Origin: Nitrospira japonica | GTDB lineage: Bacteria > Nitrospirota > Thermodesulfovibrionia > Thermodesulfovibrionales > DYHX01 | Reading direction: 5' to 3' | DNA length: 50,148 nt | Assembly (NCBI GenBank): GCA_020723925.1 | Contig: DYHX01000004.1 | Coordinates: forward strand, 1 to 50,148 | Shown: positions 30,235-38,895 of the stretch, piece by piece | Layout: each line of letters begins with the position of its first letter | How positions within the stretch are numbered: position 1 is the stretch's first letter | Program-made: the position numbers and the translations under genes | The notes under the pieces: generated by a model | The model's input: only the letters and a program-made list of their open reading frames with translations | Told to the model about the DNA's origin: nothing | Databases searched by the model: none

Positions 30235-30363
30235 TTGAGCGATTTTCAATGTAAACTTATGACAGCCGAGACGGCTGTCCTACCCGATGGGTGACATCGT
30301 TGAAATCAGTAGGACAGGCGTCTCGCCTGTCAAAAATGGATTTATGATTAAAGAATCGCTCAA
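30235..30363. repeat. REPIN-like element: two inverted palindromes inside a 10-bp inverted repeat
   Basis: TTGAGCGATT...AATCGCTCAA bounding GACAGCCGAGACGGCTGTC and GACAGGCGTCTCGCCTGTC. Confidence 0.75.
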
Positions 30364-30434
30364 TTTAAGAAAGAGAAAGATAAAGTGAAACAAAGACTTT
30401 ACTTTTGCTGACTTTTACGGAGAAAGGAGAGAAT

Positions 30435-30851
30435 ATGAAGATATTGGTAGCCCATGATGGCTCAGAACAGGCAGATTTGGCTTTAAAGAGGGCAGCAGAT
30501 CTGGCATCGAAGACGAATGCTTCCCTTGTTGTGCTTTCTGTTGTACCCGACCTCTGCATGACAGAACTCAGCGATGACGAGTGCAGGAGCCTCTATAACG
30601 CCATGACTGAAGAGGCTAAGAGACACATGGCAAGGGTTAAGGAGGACCTTACAAAGAGCGGTCTTGAGGTAATGACTGAGGTGAAGTTTGGGAGTCCTGC
30701 CGAAGCGATTATTGATGTTGCCCAAAATGAAAAGGTCGATATGATTGTTGTAGGCTCTCATGGCCGCCACGGTGCAAAAAAATTCCTCCTTGGCAGTGTA
30801 TCTTCCAAGGTAGTTGACCACGCGCCATGCGAGGTACTTATCGTGAAATAA
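30435..30851 (+). CDS. Universal stress protein (UspA family)
   Basis: KILVAHDGSEQADLAL, DMIVVGSHGRHGAKKFLLGSVSSKVVDHAPCEVLIVK. Confidence 0.95.
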   Translation: MKILVAHDGSEQADLALKRAADLASKTNASLVVLSVVPDLCMTELSDDECRSLYNAMTEEAKRHMARVKEDLTKSGLEVMTEVKFGSPAEAIIDVAQNEKVDMIVVGSHGRHGAKKFLLGSVSSKVVDHAPCEVLIVK

Positions 30852-30916
30852 ACGGGTAACAAAGATGGGGAATTTTATTAAAGCTAAAGTCAAAACATCA
30901 GGAGGTGAGGAGATAT

Positions 30917-30985
30917 ATGAAACAGGTTTTGATACTTGCAGGAATATTCCTCGTATTGGCAGTGGTAATAAGCTTTGTCCTGTAA
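30917..30985 (+). CDS. 22-aa single-TM microprotein
   Basis: RBS GGAGGTGAGG then ATG; MKQVLILAGIFLVLAVVISFVL*; absent from the ORF track because of its size. Confidence 0.55.
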   Translation: MKQVLILAGIFLVLAVVISFVL

Positions 30986-31017
30986 CTAAAACTAAAATAA
31001 AGTAAAGGAGGTAAGAC

Positions 31018-32610
31018 ATGAATGGAGTAAAAAGGTCGCCTGCAGCGCTGATTATAGGACTTATCCTGCTCATTTACGCCTTGATTCTTAAGCGTCAGGA
31101 TGCAGCAGTAACCCCCGGGTTACTGATAGACTTAGCGACTTATCTTAAGACAACCAAAACAGTAAGCACTCAAGTTGGTGTGGGATTATGGGCAGGGATA
31201 ATAGTTACATTCTTTGGTTTGTGGAACCTTGCTGTGCCTGCTATGAAGTCAAAATTTGACAAGCTGGTGCGTGGCCCTATGGCTGGTATCGGTACCATTA
31301 TTCTCCTTTCCTTTCTCACCCGGTATTACCTGGAGCCGATATTCAAGATCTGGGGTAAGAACGCAGAGAAGACGCTTGGTTTTGACTTTGCAGCGATGTT
31401 TGGTCTGAATTATATCCTGCTCGGTATTGTTATTGGTATTATCTGGGTTAATACCATTGGGGTTCCGGGTTGGATGCAGGCCGGGGTTAAGACTGCACGA
31501 TTATCCATGAAGATGGGGGTTATCACCCTTGGTGCCATGTACAGCCTGACAGAGCTGAGGTATATGGGCTCGCTAAGTATCATAATGGTTGCGGTCTTTG
31601 TTATGGGCACTGTGATATTTGTCCTCTGGCTCGGCCAGATAATGAAGACTCCAAAACCACTCACCGGCGTGCTTTCTGCTGGCCTGGGAGTATGCGGCGT
31701 ATCTGCAGCAGTGGCAGCATCGCCTGTAGTGAAGGCCCGTGGCATTGATATGGCTTACTCCATAGGCATGCTGCTTTTAGTTGGTGTGGTAGGGCTATTC
31801 ACATTTCCAACCATAGGCAGATTGGTGGGCATGAATGAGCTTCAGTTTGGCGCGTGGGCAGGCACAGGCATATTGAATTCTGCACAGGTTGCAGCAGCAG
31901 CCCTGATTTTTGACCCAAAGACCATAGAGACATTGAAGGTTGCTGAAATCTTCAATATCACTCGAATACTGTTCCTTCCGTTCATCGTTATCTTGCTTGC
32001 AGTCTGGTTTGCAAGGGGGGAGGAAGAAGCAGAGGTAGGCAAGGTTAGCATACGCAAGGTTCTTATAGATAAGTTTCCACTCTTTGTTCTCGGGTTCATC
32101 CTCATGTTTGCCTTCAGCACAACAGGAGTATTCACACCAAGAAACTATGAACTGCATGGAAAACACTTTTACAACTTTAAACCCGACGAGAAAAAGGAGT
32201 TGAGGACAAGGGACCTGAAGAAGATTCAGGCATTTATTGAATCAGGGCAGGTCACGAATCCTGAGGTTAAGTCAGCACTCGAAAAGCTTGTAGCTGACAG
32301 GCAGATTACAAGCACTGCACAGACAGACCTCGTTCTCAAGGCGTCTGATTTTACCGAGGATAAAGACCTCAAGAAGATTTTCAAAGATGCTGACAAAAAG
32401 GTTCAGGCAACTCCAAAGACAGTAAAGACCATGAGGGAATATATGATGTGGTTCTTTGCATTCGGACTTATTGGTCTCGGGATGCAGATTACATGGCAGA
32501 CCATTCGCCAGGCAGGTGGAAAGGCGGCTGTAATAGGGGTAATTGCAGGGGTTACAAAGGCGGTTCTGTCATTCTTTGTATGCTGGTTACTTATTAAGGG
32601 AACCATTTAA
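31018..32610 (+). CDS. YeiH/UPF0324-like putative sulfate exporter family protein with extra soluble insert
   Basis: 530 aa, about 11 TMs, GLGVCGVSAAVAASPVVKARG and FGAWAGTGILNSAQVAAAALI motifs typical of the family. Confidence 0.75.
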   Translation: MNGVKRSPAALIIGLILLIYALILKRQDAAVTPGLLIDLATYLKTTKTVSTQVGVGLWAGIIVTFFGLWNLAVPAMKSKFDKLVRGPMAGIGTIILLSFLTRYYLEPIFKIWGKNAEKTLGFDFAAMFGLNYILLGIVIGIIWVNTIGVPGWMQAGVKTARLSMKMGVITLGAMYSLTELRYMGSLSIIMVAVFVMGTVIFVLWLGQIMKTPKPLTGVLSAGLGVCGVSAAVAASPVVKARGIDMAYSIGMLLLVGVVGLFTFPTIGRLVGMNELQFGAWAGTGILNSAQVAAAALIFDPKTIETLKVAEIFNITRILFLPFIVILLAVWFARGEEEAEVGKVSIRKVLIDKFPLFVLGFILMFAFSTTGVFTPRNYELHGKHFYNFKPDEKKELRTRDLKKIQAFIESGQVTNPEVKSALEKLVADRQITSTAQTDLVLKASDFTEDKDLKKIFKDADKKVQATPKTVKTMREYMMWFFAFGLIGLGMQITWQTIRQAGGKAAVIGVIAGVTKAVLSFFVCWLLIKGTI

Positions 32611-32625
32611 CAGGAGGTGCTTAAG

Positions 32626-32772
32626 ATGGCTGAAGAGAAAGCAACAGCAGCAGAACAAAAAGAGATGGAGGAGCGTGCACTCAGTGTCTTTGCTTCAGAA
32701 AGAAGGGAAGACCTGACAGCGCTGATAATCGCCTTTACACTGGCGATATTAGTGATTATCACATTGAAGTAA
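32626..32772 (+). CDS. 48-aa single-TM small protein
   Basis: RBS AGGAGG; MAEEKATAAEQKEMEERALSVFASERREDLTALIIAFTLAILVIITLK*; lies between YeiH-like and UspA genes. Confidence 0.7.
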   Translation: MAEEKATAAEQKEMEERALSVFASERREDLTALIIAFTLAILVIITLK

Positions 32773-32777
32773 ACAAC

Positions 32778-33302
32778 ATGTTTAAAAGAATACTGGTAGC
32801 TACTCATGGGACAGAGGGTGCTAAGAAGGCTGAGATATATGGTATTGGGCTGGCAAGAGCATTAGGCGCAGAGTTGCATGGTCTTTATGTAATACATAGA
32901 GACTGGAGCTCACTTGTTGGCATTGAATGGCTTCATTCTTCCCATGCGAGGATGGAGTTTTACAGATATGCAGAATCTGAGTTTAACCTCAGGGCAAAAG
33001 AGGTCTTAGAAGCCTTTAAACAACATGCAAATGGGATGGAAGTGAGTACAGCCATCAAAGTGGGAGAACCAGCAGAGGTTATAGCAGAGGAAGCAAAGGA
33101 CAGCCATGTGGATATTATTGTTATTGGAGCCAGTAGCACCGGGAGGTCAGAGGAATACAAGGCTCGGATCTCCTTGAAAAAACTCATAAAACTTGCACCA
33201 TGTCCTGTTTTGGTGGCAAATAATGCTTCAACGATTATGCGGGAAGGGGGTGAGGTAGAACTTAGTAGGACAAAGGTTTTGGAGACAGTGAACAGTGAAT
33301 AG
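32778..33302 (+). CDS. Universal stress protein (UspA family)
   Basis: FKRILVATHGTEGAKKAE, DIIVIGASSTGRSEEYKARISLKKLIKLAPCPVLV. Confidence 0.9.
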   Translation: MFKRILVATHGTEGAKKAEIYGIGLARALGAELHGLYVIHRDWSSLVGIEWLHSSHARMEFYRYAESEFNLRAKEVLEAFKQHANGMEVSTAIKVGEPAEVIAEEAKDSHVDIIVIGASSTGRSEEYKARISLKKLIKLAPCPVLVANNASTIMREGGEVELSRTKVLETVNSE

Positions 33303-33349
33303 TGAACAAATATACTTGTCTTTAACTATTCACTAACGACCATTCACTA
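33283..33349. repeat. Opposed heptamer arrays (AGACAGT GAACAGT GAATAGT / TTAACTA TTCACTA ACGACCA TTCACTA)
   Basis: 7-mers spanning the usp stop codon, followed by the same motif in reverse orientation. Confidence 0.88.
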
Positions 33350-33366
33350 TTTAAAAGGAGGAGAAG

Positions 33367-33867
33367 ATGTTTAAGAAACTGGCAATAGCTTTGCTGTGCT
33401 TCGCATTTGCAGTTGTGGGTTTTTATAACCTTGCATCTGCCGCTGAATGGCCTGATGCCCTCTTAAAGGAATTAGAGGTGCTTAAGGCTGCTGGAAACGA
33501 CAAAAAGGACATGCCTGCTTCTATCCCCGGGATTAAGGAGATAAAAGGCGATGAGCTTAAGAAGTGGATGGATGAGAAGAAGAAGTTCGTACTAATGGAC
33601 AACAGGCTCAAGGCTGACTACGACAAGGAGCATATTGTAGGTGCTGTATTGCTTACTGTGGATGAGCTTATTAAGGATCCCAAGCTGGCTGACAAGTATA
33701 AAAAGGATGATATACTTGTTCAATATTGTAACGGTGTAAAATGCTGGAGATCGCCAGGAGCAATACTGCTCCTTAAACACCTTGGATTTAAGAATATCTA
33801 TTGGTATAGAGACGGTATTCCTGACTGGATAAAGAAGGACTACCCCACAGTAGAGGGCAAGAAGTAA
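33367..33867 (+). CDS. Secreted rhodanese-domain protein
   Basis: Signal peptide, VLMDNRLKADYDKEHIVGAVLL, active-site region VQYCNGVKCWRS. Confidence 0.88.
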   Translation: MFKKLAIALLCFAFAVVGFYNLASAAEWPDALLKELEVLKAAGNDKKDMPASIPGIKEIKGDELKKWMDEKKKFVLMDNRLKADYDKEHIVGAVLLTVDELIKDPKLADKYKKDDILVQYCNGVKCWRSPGAILLLKHLGFKNIYWYRDGIPDWIKKDYPTVEGKK

Positions 33868-33883
33868 GAAGTCTATGTATTCG

Positions 33884-33914
33884 CTGTAGGGGTATGGTAA
33901 CCATGCCCCTACAG
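33884..33914. terminator. Hairpin CTGTAGGGGTATGGT-A-ACCATGCCCCTACAG
   Basis: 15-bp stem with one T/G mismatch immediately downstream of the rhodanese gene; could be a dispersed repeat. Confidence 0.55.
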
Positions 33915-33979
33915 TTAAAACCAACTAAAAATTAAACTCATGACATTCTACTGTAGTGTTTATAGCACCTCTTTACATT

Positions 33980-34020
33980 GTCATTCTCACCCAAAAACTC
34001 GTAAACCTTTTTGGGGACCT
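33980..34020 (+). repeat. Dispersed hairpin repeat copy 2 (GTCATTCTCACCCAAAAACTCGTAAACCTTTTTGGGG)
   Basis: Aligns with the reverse complement of 27728-27768. Confidence 0.8.
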
Positions 34021-34132
34021 GATTTGAAAAATATGGTGACAGCAATGAAAGAAGAAAAATTATTGTGCGTAGAAACAGCGCCGTGGTATGTCCAATAAAT
34101 AAAAAGAAAGCGCAAATAAAGGGGTGAAAAAT

Positions 34133-36217
34133 ATGACAATAAAGAACAAGTTGACATTGAATGTTGTTACTGTCCTTGTAATCATTGGTGCTGTTGTTGC
34201 CACAAGCATTATAGGGATGGGATTTGTTAAAGACAAATTGTTTTATCTCACAGAACGGAGCACCCCCTTCCAGATAAGGACTGTTGAGTTTCAGAGGGCA
34301 ATACAGGGGACTACAGCAGATCTCGTTAAGGTAAGTGCTTCAAGGAATATGGAGGAATATAAGGCATATCGCACTGAGGCTGAAAGGTCTCTATCAGAGG
34401 TTAAAAATACACAGGATACATTGGAGTCTCTATCAGGAGGTGCGAAGATGGAGACTCACAGTGAATTAAACCGCATAGCAAAAGAGCTTTTTGAGATAAC
34501 AGAGGGAAGACTGCATGCTGAAGAAGATGCTGGGGCAGCAAATAAAGGAATTACCATGAAGTTAAAGGAGGCATCTGACAGATTAAATCTTCTGGACACA
34601 AAGATAGAGAGTCTGAAAATGAATCGTGTTGCCGCCTTTGAGACATTGCTGTCAGAGGCGAAAGGTATAGATACTATTAGGCAAAGCAGTCTCATGGCTG
34701 ATGCAGACATTGCCACCACAACTTTGATTCGCAGTTCCCAATTTATTTCAATGGCCCTGTCTGTTAATGTATTAACAACAAGGCTTTTCACATTGGATTC
34801 TATAAAAGAGGTGGGCAATGTGGAATCAGAAATCAAAAAGATGTTTGAGAAAATAGACCTACGCATAAAGTCCCTGGGAAAGTCCCTCAAAAAATTAGAT
34901 GCAAAGGACGAGATTAAAATACTTTCTGATGTAGAAGGTTCTCTTCAGACAATGAAGGGATTACTGCTTGCAAAGGACGGCATAATCGCAAAGATCCGCC
35001 ATCAGATTAACATGAAGGAAAAGGCATTACAGGCAACTGGAAGATTGAGAGAGATTGTTTTGAAGCAGGCAGCAAAGGGTAAGGAAACCGTAACGACTGC
35101 CCAGGGCGAGCAGGAGAAGGCTATTGGAACTGTAAACAAAATGGTCAGGTTCAGCACAATACTTATAGCAGCAATAAGCATAGGAGCAGTTATTTTTGGG
35201 ATTGCCTTTGGCATATGGGTTTACAGGTCAATAGCAAGGCCTTTAAACCAGCTCGTGAGAGTCTCCGATGAAGTTGCCAATGGAGACCTTACATGTGCGA
35301 TAAGTACACATACAGGAGATGAAGTTGGCATAGTTCAGTCATCAATGGCAAAAATGGTAACGAACCTGAGAGAAATAGTCGGAAAGATAAGGACATCTAC
35401 AGGAAGCCTTGCAAGCAGTTCAGAGGAATTATCTGCCACTGCCACTTCACTGGATAAAGGTTCACATGAACAAACCATGCAGACTGAACAATCAGCAACA
35501 GCAATGACAGAGATGTCACAGACAACCATAGATGTGGCAAAAAATGCATCTGACACAGCAGATGCTGCACAGAGAATGAAAAAGATAGCATTGCAGGGCA
35601 AAGAGGCGATGGATATTACTGCAAGGGAATTAATTAAGTTTGCAGATATGGTTAAGGAGTCTGCTGAAAAGGTAGAATCCCTTGGCCACAAGTCCACAGA
35701 GATAAACAATATTATAATCCTGATAAAAGAAATTGCAGACCAGACCAATCTTCTTGCCTTAAATGCTGCTATTGAAGCAGCAAGGGCAGGTGAACAGGGA
35801 AGGGGCTTTGCAGTTGTAGCTGATAATGTCAGGCAGTTAGCAGAAAGGACAACAGTTGCCACAGATGATATTGCAAACACTGTAAGGACAATGCAGACAG
35901 AGGTTTCAGAATCTGTGAATTTTATGAAAGAGGAGAGGAATTCTATTGGAAGGGTGCTTGACCATGTAAAGAACACCTTAAAATCAATAGACGAAATAGC
36001 CACATATGTAGAGCAGGTTGCTGACATGGTGCAGAGGATTGCAGCAGCCACAGAGGAACAGTCTTCAACCTCTGAAGAGGTCTCACACAATATGGAGAAT
36101 ATTGCTGCTATAACAAGACAATTAAGCAGCTCTATCGGCGAAATAAAGCGTGCATCAGAAGACCTTTCAAGACTCGCTGCTGAATTAAATTCAATGGCGG
36201 GGTGGTTTAAGGTGTGA
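34133..36217 (+). CDS. Methyl-accepting chemotaxis protein
   Basis: HAMP region, IKEIADQTNLLALNAAIEAARAGEQGRGFAVVADNVRQLAERT (GTG start at 34124 also possible). Confidence 0.96.
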   Translation: MTIKNKLTLNVVTVLVIIGAVVATSIIGMGFVKDKLFYLTERSTPFQIRTVEFQRAIQGTTADLVKVSASRNMEEYKAYRTEAERSLSEVKNTQDTLESLSGGAKMETHSELNRIAKELFEITEGRLHAEEDAGAANKGITMKLKEASDRLNLLDTKIESLKMNRVAAFETLLSEAKGIDTIRQSSLMADADIATTTLIRSSQFISMALSVNVLTTRLFTLDSIKEVGNVESEIKKMFEKIDLRIKSLGKSLKKLDAKDEIKILSDVEGSLQTMKGLLLAKDGIIAKIRHQINMKEKALQATGRLREIVLKQAAKGKETVTTAQGEQEKAIGTVNKMVRFSTILIAAISIGAVIFGIAFGIWVYRSIARPLNQLVRVSDEVANGDLTCAISTHTGDEVGIVQSSMAKMVTNLREIVGKIRTSTGSLASSSEELSATATSLDKGSHEQTMQTEQSATAMTEMSQTTIDVAKNASDTADAAQRMKKIALQGKEAMDITARELIKFADMVKESAEKVESLGHKSTEINNIIILIKEIADQTNLLALNAAIEAARAGEQGRGFAVVADNVRQLAERTTVATDDIANTVRTMQTEVSESVNFMKEERNSIGRVLDHVKNTLKSIDEIATYVEQVADMVQRIAAATEEQSSTSEEVSHNMENIAAITRQLSSSIGEIKRASEDLSRLAAELNSMAGWFKV

Positions 36218-36237
36218 GATGATGTAAAATAGACTCG

Positions 36238-36849
36238 ATGCAATATATATCAGAAAGAATCAATCTCCCTGTCTCAGATGAGTTAGCATTTAAAGTCTTA
36301 TCAGACCTGAATGTAATACTAAGGCTTTCTCCTTACTGGAGTCTGAAGGAACTCAAGTGTCTTTCAGAGGAGCTGGCAGAGGGATGGGTAAGGGATGGTA
36401 GCAGATACGAAGCAACAATTGAATATTACGGAAAAGAGGTAGTGGAGACACATGACATAGAAGTGTCAGAGTTTTTAAAAAATACAAAGATTTCGTTTAA
36501 AGTTGAAAACGGGATATTAAAAGAAATAGTCTTTGTCATTAAACAGGAAGGTGAGGGGATTCAATTAACGCAGCAGTTCTTGCTTGAGTGCGAGGATGAG
36601 GCTATCTTAAAGGGAACCCAGAGCGAGCTCCATTTCTGGCTAAGAAGCATAGGGGAATATTTAAAACTTGCTAAGGGCAAGACTTTATGGAAGAAATTCT
36701 TAAAATGGTTTATGGATAGGGTGTGGTTAAAAATGACTCTCTCCGAAAGAAAGATTGCCATCATTATTGTCAAGATTTCCATTCTGGAACTTATTCTATT
36801 GCTTTTATTGGTTTTAATATGGAACCTTGGACTGAGGTTGAACTTTTAA
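36238..36849 (+). CDS. SRPBCC/START-like protein with C-terminal TM
   Basis: 203 aa, polyketide cyclase-like beta pattern, terminal hydrophobic helix. Confidence 0.5.
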   Translation: MQYISERINLPVSDELAFKVLSDLNVILRLSPYWSLKELKCLSEELAEGWVRDGSRYEATIEYYGKEVVETHDIEVSEFLKNTKISFKVENGILKEIVFVIKQEGEGIQLTQQFLLECEDEAILKGTQSELHFWLRSIGEYLKLAKGKTLWKKFLKWFMDRVWLKMTLSERKIAIIIVKISILELILLLLLVLIWNLGLRLNF

Positions 36850-36935
36850 TACATCTCTATCTCAACAACATGCCTCAGCCCTTCATTTCATATCTTCATA
36901 AGAAGTCACTTAAGCCACTTCTCAATAAGCCCCAT

Positions 36936-37562
36936 TTATTTGAGTATGCTTTTCAGAATCGTGATAATATTCTCCCTAAAGGCATCAATGTTATGATCAA
37001 AGGCATGGGGATTTGTCATAATATTACCAGCGATGATTAAGGTAGGGGTTTCATCAACGCCATACGCACCAGCCATATCCAGCGCCTTCTGGACATCTTT
37101 GGCTTTATCTCCTGACCTGAGTTTTTTGCTAAAATCAAAACCAAGCCCTATCTTTTCCCCTATCTCCTCAAGCACTTTCACATCACCAATGTCCTTTTTT
37201 TCAATAAAGTGGGCATTAAAGATAGCTTTCTTCATCTGTTCTCCCTTGCCAGCCTCCTCTGCAAGGAGATATGCCTCTCCTGGCTTTGGAGAACCCTTTC
37301 CCCAGTAGATTAGAATGGTCTTCCACTTAATCTTTTTTGGAAAGTTTCCTTTGATGATTGGTATTGACTTTTCAAAGGAATAACAACCGTCGCAGTAGAA
37401 ACTCATAAATTCTATTACCTCAACTGTCTTACCATCAGACTTGAATTGATGCCCTGATAATTGGGTATAGATACCTTTGATGGAAGTTTCCGCTTCTACA
37501 GATAAAGGTGAAAACGCCGCAACTAATAACATTAACACTAAAAACATTTTTTTAAAGCTCAT
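36936..37562 (-). CDS. DsbA-like thiol:disulfide interchange protein
   Basis: Signal peptide, EFMSFYCDGCYSFEK, YGVDETPTLIIAG. Confidence 0.9.
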   Translation of the reverse strand: MSFKKMFLVLMLLVAAFSPLSVEAETSIKGIYTQLSGHQFKSDGKTVEVIEFMSFYCDGCYSFEKSIPIIKGNFPKKIKWKTILIYWGKGSPKPGEAYLLAEEAGKGEQMKKAIFNAHFIEKKDIGDVKVLEEIGEKIGLGFDFSKKLRSGDKAKDVQKALDMAGAYGVDETPTLIIAGNIMTNPHAFDHNIDAFRENIITILKSILK

Positions 37563-37585
37563 CTCATTCCTCCTCTGTCTTACAA

Positions 37586-38806
37586 TTATTTATGTCTAAT
37601 CTTCTCCAGATAGACTGGGTAATTGAAATCAGGACTTGTGATTTTTGTATGGCATTCTAAACAGACAGACTCTGTCACAGGCTGCATAGGTCTGGAAAAG
37701 TCCGAGAGGTGATCCCTGCCTGGCCCATGACATGCCTCACACTGAACACCTGCCAGCATTGGTGTTGTTTTAGTACTGTAAAAACCACCTTTCTCACCAA
37801 AGCCTATAGTGTGACACTTTATGCACTCTGGGTCATTTGCCTTGCCTGCACGTTCGAGTGTAGCCCATGCACTTGCATGTCGGGTCTTCATCCAATTCTC
37901 CACAAAGAGCTGATGACACTCAGAACATTTAGAAACACCGAGATAAGAGACTTCTACTGGCGGCTTGTAGTCGTCTTTTAAAAGCTTGGCAACCATAGCA
38001 TCATAGTCCTTTAAAATTTTTCGGATATTTATATCTTCTTTTATATCTCTGCCAAGAACATGCCATCTATGTTTGAAGTTTAACAACCTCCCTTTATTGT
38101 CGATCTGAAGGGTCAGGATACCCAATCGTTCCCCTTTTGGATAACCTGCTACAATGACCGTTCCATGCAATCCCCCCTTACCCCCCTTTATCAAAGGGGG
38201 GTGAGGGGGGATTAGAGGTTCCTCAAGGGTTTCTCCTGATGAGAGTATTATGACATCCCATTTCTCCAAACCTTTAACCTCAGCGATGGGCATATCAGAC
38301 AGGAGGATATTTAGTTTCCCCTCTTGAAAATTCTTTGGGTCTGTACTCAGGTTTACCTCAATACCATCACGCCTTATAGAAACCGACTGTCTATTTTTCG
38401 TCATATCAGAAATAACAGGCAGTTTATATTTCTTCAAAAGGGCTGAGAGAAAGTTATAAGGGAATTCCTTCTCGTTTTTTGAAACTGCCACTACATCATA
38501 TTTCATGATGCTGAGGGCTTTCAGCATTGCCTCTGCCTTGAGCCTCCCCTGAGGGGTATCCTTACCAAGAAAATTTCCTGCATCTATAAGGATATAAGGA
38601 GAAAGCCCTTTTCGGTGTTCAGCAATATAACCAGCTCGCCTGGCAACACCTCCAAAATCAGTCTTTGGAGAGCACCCGCATGGCTCAAGTTCACCCACCA
38701 CACCACCTGTATAGAGGATATTGAGTGTCCTTACCTGCCCATGAGTGACAGTCGGGAACAGCATCATTAAACACATCAGTATATATAAAAGAGAGAGTTT
38801 CATCAT
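37586..38806 (-). CDS. Tetraheme cytochrome c with metallophosphatase/5'-nucleotidase-like N-terminal domain
   Basis: CSECH, CIKCH, CEACH, CLECH; N-terminal CGCSPKTDFGGVARRAGYI. Confidence 0.85.
   Translation of the reverse strand: MMKLSLLYILMCLMMLFPTVTHGQVRTLNILYTGGVVGELEPCGCSPKTDFGGVARRAGYIAEHRKGLSPYILIDAGNFLGKDTPQGRLKAEAMLKALSIMKYDVVAVSKNEKEFPYNFLSALLKKYKLPVISDMTKNRQSVSIRRDGIEVNLSTDPKNFQEGKLNILLSDMPIAEVKGLEKWDVIILSSGETLEEPLIPPHPPLIKGGKGGLHGTVIVAGYPKGERLGILTLQIDNKGRLLNFKHRWHVLGRDIKEDINIRKILKDYDAMVAKLLKDDYKPPVEVSYLGVSKCSECHQLFVENWMKTRHASAWATLERAGKANDPECIKCHTIGFGEKGGFYSTKTTPMLAGVQCEACHGPGRDHLSDFSRPMQPVTESVCLECHTKITSPDFNYPVYLEKIRHK
38169..38213. repeat. 45-bp hairpin repeat AATCCCCCCTTACCCCCCTTT-ATC-AAAGGGGGGTGAGGGGGGATT
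   Basis: 21-bp stem with one mismatch, inside the cytochrome CDS in frame. Confidence 0.9.
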
Positions 38807-38895
38807 TAATCAACCTCGCGTTACACAATAATATTCTAACAATCTAAAACACACAGAAGTTAAGACTGCTGTCAGATGAATTTTTGGTGCATAAA

